NCBI RefSeq assembly: GCF_009695545.1
Contig: NZ_VUNS01000001.1
Span: forward strand, 1-64,000
Source of the DNA: Victivallis lenta
Lineage (GTDB): Bacteria > Verrucomicrobiota > Lentisphaeria > Victivallales > Victivallaceae
Direction: 5' to 3'
DNA: 64,000 bases
Part shown: positions 7,692-16,049 of the stretch, piece by piece
How positions within the stretch are numbered: the stretch's first letter is position 1
Layout: every line of letters starts with the position of its first letter
Notes under the pieces: generated by a model
Databases searched by the model: none
Seen by the model: only the letters and a program-made list of their open reading frames with translations
Told to the model about the DNA's origin: nothing
Made by a program: the position numbers and the translations under genes

Positions 7692-7814
7692 GTGGAAGAT
7701 AAAATCACGGTGGTCGCGAGAATTGTTGCGATGGCAATCCTTCAGAAGAAATTACGGCGTGTTCGAAATCAAATAAAAGCAGCGAGGGAAAAGCAATGCA
7801 AACAGAAGAATTAA
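7692..7814 (+). CDS. Small basic protein, 40 aa, first gene of the recombinase operon
   Basis: The frame starts at GTG, five bases after a strong AAGGAGG site. It encodes a 40-residue protein with a hydrophobic stretch followed by a Lys/Arg-rich helix (LQKKLRRVRNQIKAAREKQ). It overlaps the DUF2924 gene by 19 bp. Nothing identifies a function. The strong ribosome-binding site and the overlap suggest it is really translated, perhaps as a coupling leader or a small DNA-binding accessory factor. Confidence 0.5.
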   Translation: MEDKITVVARIVAMAILQKKLRRVRNQIKAAREKQCKQKN

Positions 7815-8206
7815 TATCTGTCTTTTCGAAGTTGGAAGAAATGTCCCTGAATGAATTACGAGATTTCTGGCAAGAGAGATTTCACACACGAGCACCGGGG
7901 TTGTCGCGGCATTTTCTTCGTAAGCGTATCGCTTTTTTACTTCAAGAACAGAAATATGGAGGTTATTCCGATTTTGTGCGAACTCAGGTTTTGCATATAG
8001 CTTCTCAAGAACCGATAACTTTAAATTCCAAAGGATTTGAAGTTGGAAAAGTATTTTCTCGTGTCTGGCAAGGGACCTTGTATCGGATAGTTGCCGTTGA
8101 GAATGGATTTAGAATGAATGGGAAATTATATCGTTCTCTGAGTGGAGCAGCCTTTGCCATAACAGGAACTCAATGGAGTGGAAAAGTTTTTTGGAGGATA
8201 AAATGA
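7796..8206 (+). CDS. DUF2924 family protein
   Basis: This 136-aa protein fits the DUF2924 family, small proteins that regularly precede large serine recombinases in integrated elements. Recognisable parts are the N-terminal LRDFWQERFHTRAPG, the following SRHFLRKRIAFLLQE helix, and the C-terminal region with YRSLSGAAFAITGTQWSGKVFW, which resembles a small DNA-binding fold (Trp- and Gly-rich, SLS-x-A-A). Its stop overlaps the recombinase start (ATGA), so the two are translationally coupled. A role as recombination directionality or accessory factor is plausible but unproven. Confidence 0.8.
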   Translation: MQTEELISVFSKLEEMSLNELRDFWQERFHTRAPGLSRHFLRKRIAFLLQEQKYGGYSDFVRTQVLHIASQEPITLNSKGFEVGKVFSRVWQGTLYRIVAVENGFRMNGKLYRSLSGAAFAITGTQWSGKVFWRIK

Positions 8207-10065
8207 TAAAACAGAAAAGATGTGCTATTTATACCCGTAAAAGTGTTGAAGATGGATTGGAGCAAGAGTTTAATTCATTAGACGCACAGCGTTCGTGTTG
8301 CCAGAATTATATTGATTTGCAGGAGTATGACGGTTGGATATGCCTGCCTAAACATTACGATGATGGCGGATGGTCTGGAGGGAATACGGATCGGCCTGCT
8401 TTTATGCAACTTCTTGAAGACATTGAAGCGAAGTTGATTGATATTGTTGTTGTTTACAAGGTCGATAGGCTATCCAAATCAATGATTGATTTTATCAAAA
8501 TAAACAATTACTTCGATCAGCATAATGTTACACTGGTTTCTGTTACTCAAGCGATAGACAGGAATTCAGCATCCGGCAATTTACATTGGCATTCTCTCGT
8601 TTCGTATGCACAATATGAGCGTGAAATTATTTCGGAGCGTGTGCGTGATAAAATCGCGGAAAGCAGACGAATGGGAAAATATTATGGAGGAATGACTCCA
8701 TATGGTTACAAGCGAAATGAACAGACACGCCGTCTTGATATTGATTTGTCAGAAGCCAGAGTTGTCCGCTGGATATTCAAAAACTATCTTAAAATGCGTT
8801 CGTGCGGTTTGGTCGCAGCAACACTGAACATGAGAGGAAAGAAAACACGTCGTTGGGTTTCCGTTCGGAATATTCCTCATGGTGGCAAGATCTGGAATCT
8901 TCTGGCAATCCACAAAATTATAACCAATCCGATTTATATTGGCATCATTCAGCATCATGAAGAAAAATACCCGGGAGAACACCAGCCCATTATATCTCAA
9001 GATATTTGGGATCAAGCGCAAGATATTCTTGCCCAAAATCGCCATAGTCATGGAACGTATTCCAAATTACGACAATTTGCTATTTTTACCACATTAGTAA
9101 AATGCGGAGAGTGTGATTGCGCATTAACTCCTACTTATACAGACAAAAACAGAAAGCGTTATTTTTATTATGTCTGTCAGAAAGCAATGAAATATCCAGA
9201 TCATATTTGTAACCTGAAGAAGATTTCTGCGGGAGAGATGGAAAAATTAATCTGTCATCAGTTGGCCTTTATTCTCCAATCATATTCATTGCGAACAGCA
9301 ATTATTCGGGAACTCGAAACAGGTCAACGTGAATATTGTAAAAAATTTGTCAAAGAGCGTTCTGCATTGCGTCAAATGCTGAAATATGTAAAGGATGAAG
9401 ATACACGACAAGAGCAAGAAAAGAGAATTGCAGAAATCAACAGTTGCCTGATTAATTGTCAGAAAAAAATCCGGCAGAGTAAAATTGATCACGATATTGA
9501 TCAATTTTACCCAATCTGGAACCTTATGTCTCCTCAAAGCAAAACAGAGTTTTTAGATTCGCTAATTGAAGAGATAAGGATTTATCCTACTAAAGTTCAA
9601 CTTTTCCTGAGTAAAGAGTTTTACAGTCTGAAGGAAGAAATTAGCAGCCGTTTACGGAAAGAGCGAAGTCTGTCGTTCGTTTCTTTCGAAAATGAACGTC
9701 TGCTTTTTGAATCCCCAATAAGTCAGCATCGTGTCAATGGTCAAAATCACCTGGAGATGGCGGGTATTAATTATAATGATAATCGTCGTTGTTTGTTACA
9801 CGCGATTGCAATTTCATGGAAATGGAACGAATTACTCTGTTCCGGCTCGCTGAAGAATATTTCTGACCTAGCCCGCTATGTTAAATTCAGCGAACCATAT
9901 GTACATAGGGTTTTGGCATTAAGCAATCTTGCTCCAAGTATCGTTGAAGATATTGTCAATGGTAATATTCCAGACGCCTTAAGTTTGGCACGGCTGCATG
10001 AAGGATTTCCGGATGATTGGAATGAACAGCGCAAAAAATTAGGTTTTATAATCGAAAACAGCTGA
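8203..10065 (+). CDS. Large serine recombinase (site-specific integrase)
   Basis: A 620-aa large serine recombinase. The resolvase domain covers about residues 5-150, with the nucleophile Ser14 in YTRKS, DAQR, DDGGWSGGNTDRPAF and the VYKVDRLSKS arginine motif. A recombinase DNA-binding domain follows (about 165-270), then a zinc ribbon (CGECDCALTP, then YYVCQKA and a later Cys) and a coiled-coil region (about 355-430). The C-terminus adds a ParB/HTH-like segment. I chose the start at MIKQKRCAIYTRKS because it overlaps the previous stop as ATGA and the motif spacing is then normal. It lies next to the intact tRNA-Ser att site and is the likely enzyme that inserted this island. Confidence 0.92.
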   Translation: MIKQKRCAIYTRKSVEDGLEQEFNSLDAQRSCCQNYIDLQEYDGWICLPKHYDDGGWSGGNTDRPAFMQLLEDIEAKLIDIVVVYKVDRLSKSMIDFIKINNYFDQHNVTLVSVTQAIDRNSASGNLHWHSLVSYAQYEREIISERVRDKIAESRRMGKYYGGMTPYGYKRNEQTRRLDIDLSEARVVRWIFKNYLKMRSCGLVAATLNMRGKKTRRWVSVRNIPHGGKIWNLLAIHKIITNPIYIGIIQHHEEKYPGEHQPIISQDIWDQAQDILAQNRHSHGTYSKLRQFAIFTTLVKCGECDCALTPTYTDKNRKRYFYYVCQKAMKYPDHICNLKKISAGEMEKLICHQLAFILQSYSLRTAIIRELETGQREYCKKFVKERSALRQMLKYVKDEDTRQEQEKRIAEINSCLINCQKKIRQSKIDHDIDQFYPIWNLMSPQSKTEFLDSLIEEIRIYPTKVQLFLSKEFYSLKEEISSRLRKERSLSFVSFENERLLFESPISQHRVNGQNHLEMAGINYNDNRRCLLHAIAISWKWNELLCSGSLKNISDLARYVKFSEPYVHRVLALSNLAPSIVEDIVNGNIPDALSLARLHEGFPDDWNEQRKKLGFIIENS

Positions 10066-10239
10066 ATTTGAACGTAAAATATAACCGTCTCAGAATTTAC
10101 AGAATGGAAAAGGCACTGGTTTTGAGCGTATATTTTTTTCTGAGCTTGGCTGCAGCCCAAATGCGTGATTCTGGCAACTCTTTCTAGCGCAACAGGATAT
10201 GATTGCTTTCAGAAAAATAACCGAGAGTTCGAAAATAAT

Positions 10240-10254
10240 AAAATGGCGGAGAGA
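10240..10254. repeat. tRNA-proximal attachment core
   Basis: This 15-bp sequence (AAAATGGCGGAGAGA) covers the 3' end of tRNA-Ser(GCT), including its encoded CCA, and is identical to 3801-3815. It is the tRNA-side junction of the island. Confidence 0.7.
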
Positions 10255-10333
10255 GAGGGATTCGAACCCTCGGTGAGATTTCTCCCACGCAGGTTTAGCA
10301 AACCTGTGCTTTCGGCCACTCAGCCATCTCTCC
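10244..10333 (-). tRNA. tRNA-Ser(GCT)
   Basis: A 90-nt class II tRNA with acceptor GGAGAGA/TCTCTCC, discriminator G and encoded CCA. The anticodon loop is TTGCTAA (anticodon GCT) between CAGGT and ACCTG. It has a long variable arm typical of serine tRNAs and a GGTTCGAATCC T-arm. It is complete, so island insertion preserved the gene. Confidence 0.95.
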
Positions 10334-10418
10334 GCATCGGATGTCGTATTCCTAAAATAGCCTGATTCTGCGGAATGTCAAATCGGATTTGAGGGAAAAT
10401 TCAAAAATTTCTCCCCCT

Positions 10419-11561
10419 TTACGCTTCGAAACGGATTTCTCCGTCGACGAACGTCTTCCGGACCTTCCAGGCCGCGTCGAGCAGCACGATGTCCGCCCGG
10501 AAGCCCGGCTCGAGTTTGCCGATCCCCGGCAGGCCGAGCGCCTGCGCCTGTGCGTACGACGTCGACTTGACCAGCTCCGCAAGCGGCAGCTTCGTGATTT
10601 CCGCCACGTTCTTCAACGCCACATTGAGCTGAAGCACGCTGCCGGCCAGCGCTCCACCCTCTTTCAACCGCGCGGCGCCGTCCTTCGCGATCACCGGCAG
10701 ACCGCCGAGCGTATATTCGCCGTCCGGCATGCCGGAGGCGCGCATCGCATCAGAAATCAGCTGGATGCGGTCCGGCCCCTTGATCTTGAACACCAGTGCG
10801 ATCATATCCGGGCAGATGTGGAGCTTGTCGCAGATGAACTCGAGAAAAACATCGTCCTCCAGCAGCCCGGCGCCGACCAGCCCGATGTCGCGATGGTGCA
10901 GCGGCGTCATCTGGTTGCAGAAGTGGGACAGATTCCGCATCCCCTCGAGATAACAGCGTTTGAATTCACCGTACTTCGCCGCACTGTGGACGCAGGAGGG
11001 AACGATCCCCATCCGGCACAGTTCAGCGGTCAGCGCGGGGGCGCCCTCCGCCTCGGCGGCGAACGAAACCTTTTTCACCGGATAAACCGCGTTCAGCCGC
11101 CTGACCTCTTCCGCGTCCGGCAGCCGGACGTAGGCCGGATTCTGCGCGCCGCAGCACTTCACGTTGATGAACGGTCCTTCAAGGTGGACGCCCGGCAGTC
11201 TGCAGCCGCTGCCGTCGTAGCGGGCGATCGTTTCGAGGGTTGCCCTGAGCTGCTCCTCCGGCAAAGTCAGCGTGGTCGGCAGCAGCGTGGTCACCCCCTC
11301 CTCCAGCTTTCCGCGCGCGATGCGGCGGACGCCTTCCTCGGAAGCGTCACAGAAGTCGAAGTTGTTCCGTCCGTGACAGTGCACGTCGACAAAGCCCGGC
11401 ATCGCCGTGAGTCCGGTCCCGTCGATGACGTTCCCGGCCGGCGGCAGCGGGGAGCCTCCGTCGCAAATCGAGCTGATCGTGCCGTTTTCGATCAGGACCG
11501 CGCCCGAGGCAAGGTCGATTCCGGGCGAGACGACACGGCAATTCACAATCAAGGTACGCAT
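10419..11561 (-). CDS. nagA: N-acetylglucosamine-6-phosphate deacetylase
   Basis: A 380-aa cytosolic amidohydrolase that removes acetate from GlcNAc-6-phosphate in amino-sugar catabolism and peptidoglycan recycling. The barrel begins after a short beta-sandwich. The first metal motif is DVHCHGRNN (His61, His63), then HLEGPF with the metal-binding glutamate, HSAAKYGE, the FCNQM loop, and LISDAMRASG with the catalytic Asp. C-terminal strands (GKLEPGFRADIVLLD) complete the metal-dependent hydrolase fold. AGGAG precedes the ATG. It is followed across a promoter region by a nucleotidyltransferase and hexosamine kinase, which fits use of GlcNAc/GalNAc from glycans. No nagB is nearby. Confidence 0.95.
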   Translation of the reverse strand: MRTLIVNCRVVSPGIDLASGAVLIENGTISSICDGGSPLPPAGNVIDGTGLTAMPGFVDVHCHGRNNFDFCDASEEGVRRIARGKLEEGVTTLLPTTLTLPEEQLRATLETIARYDGSGCRLPGVHLEGPFINVKCCGAQNPAYVRLPDAEEVRRLNAVYPVKKVSFAAEAEGAPALTAELCRMGIVPSCVHSAAKYGEFKRCYLEGMRNLSHFCNQMTPLHHRDIGLVGAGLLEDDVFLEFICDKLHICPDMIALVFKIKGPDRIQLISDAMRASGMPDGEYTLGGLPVIAKDGAARLKEGGALAGSVLQLNVALKNVAEITKLPLAELVKSTSYAQAQALGLPGIGKLEPGFRADIVLLDAAWKVRKTFVDGEIRFEA

Positions 11562-11703
11562 CTGTTTTTCTCCTGTTTGTAAAGGGATGATCTACCACCA
11601 TACAATATAATGCAGGCGTTCCGGAGCGGAATGCAAAGATCGGCAAAACTTATGGACTTTTTTGCAAAACCGGTCATCCTCCGTTCTTTTTGCGTTGAAA
11701 AAC

Positions 11704-11732
11704 TTGTTTTGAGGCATATTTTGAAGTATATT
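11704..11732 (+). promoter_or_regulatory. Sigma-70-type promoter of the nucleotidyltransferase/kinase operon
   Basis: TTGTTT and TATATT are separated by 17 bp. The start codon lies about 38 bp downstream. Confidence 0.65.
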
Positions 11733-11769
11733 CTCCTGAAATCATCGATATAGTGAAAGGTGTTCTGTC

Positions 11770-12678
11770 ATGAAACTCACGCTTCTCGTGCTGGCGGCCG
11801 GAATGGGCAGCCGTTACGGCGGTCTCAAACAGCTTGACGAAGTCGGTCCTTCCGGCGAAACCGTCATGGATTACTCCGTGTTCGATGCGATGCGCGCCGG
11901 TTTTGACCGGGTGGTCTTCGTCATCCGCAAGGATATCGAAGAGGCGTTCCGCGCCGCGATCGGCAGCCGTTACGCGGACCGGATCGAAGTCGCTTACGCG
12001 TTTCAGGACATGAACGACCTGCCGGCCGGTTTCCGGGTCCCGGAGGGACGCACGAAGCCGTGGGGCACCGGCCAGGCGGTCTACGCGGCGCGCAAGCTGC
12101 TCGACGGTCCCTTCGCGGTCATCAACGCCGACGATTTCTACGGCGCGGACAGCTACCGCAAGCTGGCCGGCTACCTGAAGTCGGCACCGGAGGACGGCAA
12201 AATCCGCGGCTGCATCGCCTCGTTCGTGCTCTCCAACACGCTCAGCGAAAACGGCTCCGTGTCGCGCGGAATCTGCTCGGCGGACGCTGCCGGGAACCTC
12301 TCGAAAGTGGTCGAAAACACGAAGATCTTCCGCCGGGACGGCAAAGTCATCAGCGTTCAGGAGGACGGCGCCGAGCTCGAATTCACAGGAGGAGAGCTCG
12401 TCTCGATGAACTCCTGGGGATTCATGCCGGAGCTGGTCGGCGAACTCGAACGGCTCTTCACCGGCTTCCTCGAAGAGCACGGCACCGAACTCAAGAGCGA
12501 ATTCTATCTGCCGTTCGCCGTCGATACGCTGATCCGCGAAGGCAGGGCCGAGATCAAAATGCTCAAGAGCGAGGACAGCTGGTTCGGAATCACCTACCGC
12601 GAAGACAAGCCGTTCGTCCAGGCCGCGCTGCGGAAGCTGGTCGCGGAGGGAGCTTATCCGGAGAAGCTGTTCAAATGA
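11770..12678 (+). CDS. Sugar nucleotidyltransferase (NDP-sugar pyrophosphorylase family)
   Basis: A 302-aa protein with a Rossmann-like nucleotidyltransferase domain. The signature LAAGMGSRYGGLKQL (residues 8-22) binds the nucleotide phosphates, GTGQAVYAAR binds the base, and INADDFYG (about 119-126) carries the metal-binding aspartate. The family transfers UMP or another NMP to a sugar-1-phosphate. Its stop overlaps the start of a hexosamine-kinase-like gene (ATGA), so the pair probably acts in sequence: kinase makes HexNAc-1-phosphate and this enzyme converts it to the UDP-sugar, as in the Bifidobacterium lacto-N-biose pathway. Substrate assignment is inference from the partner. Confidence 0.85.
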   Translation: MKLTLLVLAAGMGSRYGGLKQLDEVGPSGETVMDYSVFDAMRAGFDRVVFVIRKDIEEAFRAAIGSRYADRIEVAYAFQDMNDLPAGFRVPEGRTKPWGTGQAVYAARKLLDGPFAVINADDFYGADSYRKLAGYLKSAPEDGKIRGCIASFVLSNTLSENGSVSRGICSADAAGNLSKVVENTKIFRRDGKVISVQEDGAELEFTGGELVSMNSWGFMPELVGELERLFTGFLEEHGTELKSEFYLPFAVDTLIREGRAEIKMLKSEDSWFGITYREDKPFVQAALRKLVAEGAYPEKLFK

Positions 12679-13784
12679 CGACTGCCGCGCCGTCCTATAC
12701 GCAGGCCGATCTCCGGGAGATCTGCGCCGGGTTCGCAATCTACGGGGATTTCCTCGTCGCGGTTCCGTTCGGGACCGGTCACATCAACGACACGTTCCAG
12801 GTGACCTACGATCAGGGCGGCGTGCGGCTGCACTACACGCTCCAGCGCATCAACCACGCCGTGTTCCGCAAGCCGGAGCAGGTCATGGAGAACATCGACC
12901 GGGTCACCGGCCACCTGCTCGGCAAAATCAGGAGCCGCAACGAGGAGACCCGCAAGCGGACGATCCGGCTGCTGCGGACCTTCTCGAATCTCCCGTACGT
13001 CCGGGACTGCCGCGGCGACTACTGGCGGGCTTACGTGTTCGTCGAAAACGCGCGCTCGTACGACGTCCTTGAAACTCCGCAGCAGGCTTACCGCGCCGCG
13101 CAGGCGTTCGGCGAATTCCAGTGCGACCTCGTCGACCTGCCGGGGGCGCGGCTGCATGAGACGATCCCCGATTTTCACAACACGCCGAAACGGGTCGAGG
13201 CGCTGATCGAGGCCGTCGACGAGGACCGGGTCGGCCGGGCCGCCGGCGTCAAGCGGGAAATCGACTTCGTCCTGGAGCGGCGCGAGGAAACCGAGCTGCT
13301 CCTGAAGCTGCATGCGGAAGGGGCTATTCCGGAGCGGATCACCCACAACGACACGAAATCCAACAACCTGCTGATCGACGACCTGACCGGCGAAGGCATC
13401 TGCGTGCTCGATCTCGACACCGTGATGCCGGGGCTGTCGCTGTATGATTTCGGCGACATGGTGCGCGGCGGAACGAGTCCGGCCGAGGAGGATGAAGTCA
13501 ATCTCGCGAAGGTCGGCATGCGTTTCGAGATGTTCGAGGCGCTGCTGCAGGGATTCCTGTCGAGCGCCGGCGATTTCCTGACCGCCGCAGAACGGGAGAA
13601 TCTGCCCTTCTCGGGCAAACTCATCACGCTTGAAACCGGAATCCGTTTCCTGACCGACTATATCAACGGCGACCTTTACTTCAAGACGCGCCGCCCGAAC
13701 CACAACCTCGAACGCTGTCGGAACCAGTTCAGGCTGGTCGAGTCGATCGAGCACCAGATGAACCGCATGCTTTCGCTGCTCTGA
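12675..13784 (+). CDS. APH-family sugar kinase, N-acetylhexosamine 1-kinase-like
   Basis: A 369-aa aminoglycoside-phosphotransferase-fold kinase. The Brenner motif THNDTKSNNLL (catalytic Asp and Asn) and the metal motif CVLDLDTVMPG are intact, followed by DFGDMVRGG. The N-terminal FGTGHINDTFQV and the later ETGIRFLTDYINGDLYFK segment fit the NahK/mucin-associated kinase group, which phosphorylates GlcNAc or GalNAc at C1. It is translationally coupled to the upstream nucleotidyltransferase. An aminoglycoside substrate is unlikely given this partnership and the nearby nagA. The exact sugar cannot be told from sequence. Confidence 0.82.
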   Translation: MTTAAPSYTQADLREICAGFAIYGDFLVAVPFGTGHINDTFQVTYDQGGVRLHYTLQRINHAVFRKPEQVMENIDRVTGHLLGKIRSRNEETRKRTIRLLRTFSNLPYVRDCRGDYWRAYVFVENARSYDVLETPQQAYRAAQAFGEFQCDLVDLPGARLHETIPDFHNTPKRVEALIEAVDEDRVGRAAGVKREIDFVLERREETELLLKLHAEGAIPERITHNDTKSNNLLIDDLTGEGICVLDLDTVMPGLSLYDFGDMVRGGTSPAEEDEVNLAKVGMRFEMFEALLQGFLSSAGDFLTAAERENLPFSGKLITLETGIRFLTDYINGDLYFKTRRPNHNLERCRNQFRLVESIEHQMNRMLSLL

Positions 13785-13887
13785 ACCATCCCGGATCTCT
13801 CCGTGACCGCATTCCGGGCGGACGAACTCCCACCGGCGGTTTCGTCGCGCCCTTTTCACCGCCTCTCTCCTCCGGCAGATCTTTCCG

Positions 13888-13915
13888 CTTGATTTTTTCA
13901 CTCCGCATTGTATAT
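13888..13915 (+). promoter_or_regulatory. Sigma-70-type promoter upstream of the MATE gene
   Basis: TTGATT and TATATT are 16 bp apart, about 80 bp before the MATE start codon. Confidence 0.6.
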
Positions 13916-13992
13916 TGCCATATGATACCAATTGAGATTATATCAACCGGTACTTCATGGGGAAGTGCCGGAAAATCCTGCGGAGGTTCATC

Positions 13993-15378
13993 ATGTTTGC
14001 AAACGATCCGACTGTGACGGACGGAAAACTGTTTTTCCGTTACGTCATCCCGTCGATGATCAGCATGCTGACCGCCGGAGTGTACACGTTGGTCGACGGT
14101 TTCTTCGTCGGCTGGGGGGCCGGCAACGACGGCCTGGCCGCAATTAACGTAGCATTCCCGCTGTCACTTCTGATCGTCGCCTGCGGCGAAATGATCGGCA
14201 CCGGCGGCGCGATCAATATCGCGCTGGCCCGGGGCAGAGGAGCGCGGCGGACGGCCGACCTGTTCCTCGGGAACTCCCTGGCGCTGCTGGTTCCGGCCGC
14301 GGTGCTGCTGGCGGGCCTGATCCCGTTTCTGAATCCGATTTTAAGCGCGGTCGGCGCGGCTCCCGCCCTGCTGCCGGCGGCGCGGGAATACGCGGTGATC
14401 ACCCTCGGCGGCGGAATCTTCATGATGGCCGCCGTCTGTCTCGTCGCGGCGATGCGGAACGACGGCGCGCCGAAGCCGGCCATGGCGATCATGGTGGCGG
14501 GGCTCGCGGCGAATATCGTGCTCGACTGGCTTTTCGTCCTGGTTCTTCACGGCGGTGTGGCCGGTTCAGCCTGGGCGACGGTTCTGTCGCAGGCGATCTG
14601 CTTCGCGCTGGCGGCCGGATACTTTGCGGCCGGACGGTCGCACTTCCGCTTCAGCAGGCGCTGTTTCCGGCTGAAGCGCCGGATCGTCCGGCGCATCATC
14701 CCGGCCGGGCTGCCGTCCTTCGGCGTGCAGATCTCGGTGGCGGCGGTGATCCTGCTGCACAACCGGCAGGCGCTGCTGTACGGCGGCGTCGCGGCCGTCG
14801 CGGCTTACGCGATCATCAGCTACGTCGAAGCGATGATTCTCATGCTCCAGCAGGGAATCGGCCTCGGCATCCAGCCGGTCGTCAGTTTCCTGCACGGCGC
14901 GGGCGATACGGAACGGCGCGAAAAGATCGCCCGCTACGGCGTGATCTCGGCCGTGCTCATCGGAGCGGGCGGACTGCTGCTTTCGGCCGGCGGATACCGG
15001 TTGATTCCGGCCCTGTTCAATGCTTCGGGCGACGTGGTGGCCGTGGCCGGGCGCGGGCTGATCATCAGCGCGGCGGTCTATCCGTTCCTCGGACTCCAGA
15101 AGGTGTCGGAGGCCTACTTTCAGGCGATGGACCGTCCCGGGATGGCTTCGCTGCTCGTCTATCTGGACTGCTTTCTGGTATTGCCGCTCTCGCTGCTGCT
15201 CCTGCCGCTCTGGCGGGGGGCGGACGGCATCTGGGCGGCCATGCCGGTATCGAAGCTTCTGATGTTCGGCGTCGTGCTGCTGCTCTGGCGCCGAAGCGCG
15301 CAGGAAGCTGCGGAGGAAAAGCCCGGATTCCGGCTCGAAACGGAAGAACGCGCCTTTGCTTTCGAGGCAAGACGGTGA
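13993..15378 (+). CDS. MATE family multidrug/cation antiporter
   Basis: A 461-aa inner-membrane protein with about 12 hydrophobic segments arranged as two similar halves, typical of MATE exporters that expel cationic drugs or metabolites against Na+ or H+. The N-terminal segment (PSMISMLTAGVYTLVDGFFVG) and the AINVAFPLSLL and GSAWATVLSQ regions are characteristic. I choose the start at MFANDP because CGGAGG lies 7 bases upstream; a longer frame lacks such a site. The MarR regulator 31 bp downstream probably controls it. Confidence 0.88.
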   Translation: MFANDPTVTDGKLFFRYVIPSMISMLTAGVYTLVDGFFVGWGAGNDGLAAINVAFPLSLLIVACGEMIGTGGAINIALARGRGARRTADLFLGNSLALLVPAAVLLAGLIPFLNPILSAVGAAPALLPAAREYAVITLGGGIFMMAAVCLVAAMRNDGAPKPAMAIMVAGLAANIVLDWLFVLVLHGGVAGSAWATVLSQAICFALAAGYFAAGRSHFRFSRRCFRLKRRIVRRIIPAGLPSFGVQISVAAVILLHNRQALLYGGVAAVAAYAIISYVEAMILMLQQGIGLGIQPVVSFLHGAGDTERREKIARYGVISAVLIGAGGLLLSAGGYRLIPALFNASGDVVAVAGRGLIISAAVYPFLGLQKVSEAYFQAMDRPGMASLLVYLDCFLVLPLSLLLLPLWRGADGIWAAMPVSKLLMFGVVLLLWRRSAQEAAEEKPGFRLETEERAFAFEARR

Positions 15379-15409
15379 TATAGTATAAACCGTCAACAAG
15401 CGAGGTGCG

Positions 15410-15862
15410 ATGAAAAACGACAACGACATTGTGGGCCGGATGCAGCGGCTTTTCGACCTGTGGGGAAAATTCGACCGGGTCTACTTCAAGATCCTGCACC
15501 GCTGGAACCTCTCCTACAATGCGTACCTCGTGCTTGAGGAGCTCTACCATCATCCGGAGGGGCTGGAACCGGCGGCGGTAGCGGACCAGCTGAGCATTCC
15601 GCGCCAGACCATGACCTTCGTGCTCGACTCGCTCGAGCGCGAGGGCCGTCTGGAGCGGCTGCCGCATCCGGCCGACCGCCGCCGCAAGCTCGTCTCGCTC
15701 ACCCCGGCCGGGCGGGAATTCGCCCGGGAGGTGGTCGAAACGATTTTCGAGAAAGAGCGCATCGCCATGGAAGTCCTGACTTCCGAAGAGCAGGAGCAGC
15801 TGCTCGCCATGTACGGGCGGCTCCAGCACGGCTTCGAAACCTCTTTCCTTGCCGAAAAATAG
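15410..15862 (+). CDS. MarR family transcriptional regulator
   Basis: A 150-aa winged-helix protein. The recognition part (PAAVADQLSIPRQTMTFVLDSLEREG) and the wing (HPADRRRKLVSLTPAGREFA) match MarR regulators, with dimerising helices at both ends. It follows the MATE exporter by 31 bp and is presumably its ligand-responsive repressor. It starts after a GAGGTG site. Confidence 0.9.
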   Translation: MKNDNDIVGRMQRLFDLWGKFDRVYFKILHRWNLSYNAYLVLEELYHHPEGLEPAAVADQLSIPRQTMTFVLDSLEREGRLERLPHPADRRRKLVSLTPAGREFAREVVETIFEKERIAMEVLTSEEQEQLLAMYGRLQHGFETSFLAEK

Positions 15863-15935
15863 CGCCGGGCTTTCACCGCAAATGCGGCACGCTTCCCGAT
15901 TCCGTAAAAAAACGCGATAAAATCCGGATTCCGTC

Positions 15936-15964
15936 TTGCTTTTTTCGGAAATCTCCGCCATAAT
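15936..15964 (+). promoter_or_regulatory. Promoter of the GntR-type regulator gene
   Basis: TTGCTT and CATAAT are 17 bp apart. The leader to the start codon at 16050 is about 80 nt and contains TTTGTTC-x-TATTTGTACA, a possible operator. Confidence 0.5.
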
Positions 15965-16049
15965 TATAGAAACGTTCGGTTCTGTTTTTTTATTTGCCTC
16001 CATTTGTTCATATTTGTACACTCAAAAACCGGAAGGCGCGGCGGCGGGA

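Larger units (their letters stand above)
3801..10254. mobile_element. Genomic island at tRNA-Ser(GCT) carrying a SPARTA-type defence operon
   Basis: Direct repeats of the tRNA-Ser 3' end bound this 6.45-kb segment (3801-3815 and 10240-10254). It is much richer in AT than the DNA to its right. It contains two divergent operons: XRE regulator, TIR-APAZ and short Argonaute on the minus strand; a small ORF, a DUF2924 protein and a large serine recombinase on the plus strand. The recombinase ends about 180 bp from the tRNA and is the likely integration enzyme. No other cargo is present, so it appears to be a minimal defence island. Confidence 0.75.

Noticed and set aside
12654-13931. Long open frame antisense to the hexosamine kinase
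   Set aside because: GC-rich shadow: Arg/Asp/Glu/Val-rich composition and no start signal, while the plus strand has intact kinase motifs.
15065-16021. Minus-strand frame over MATE end and MarR gene
   Set aside because: Antisense to two well-supported genes, composition typical of reversed GC-rich codons.
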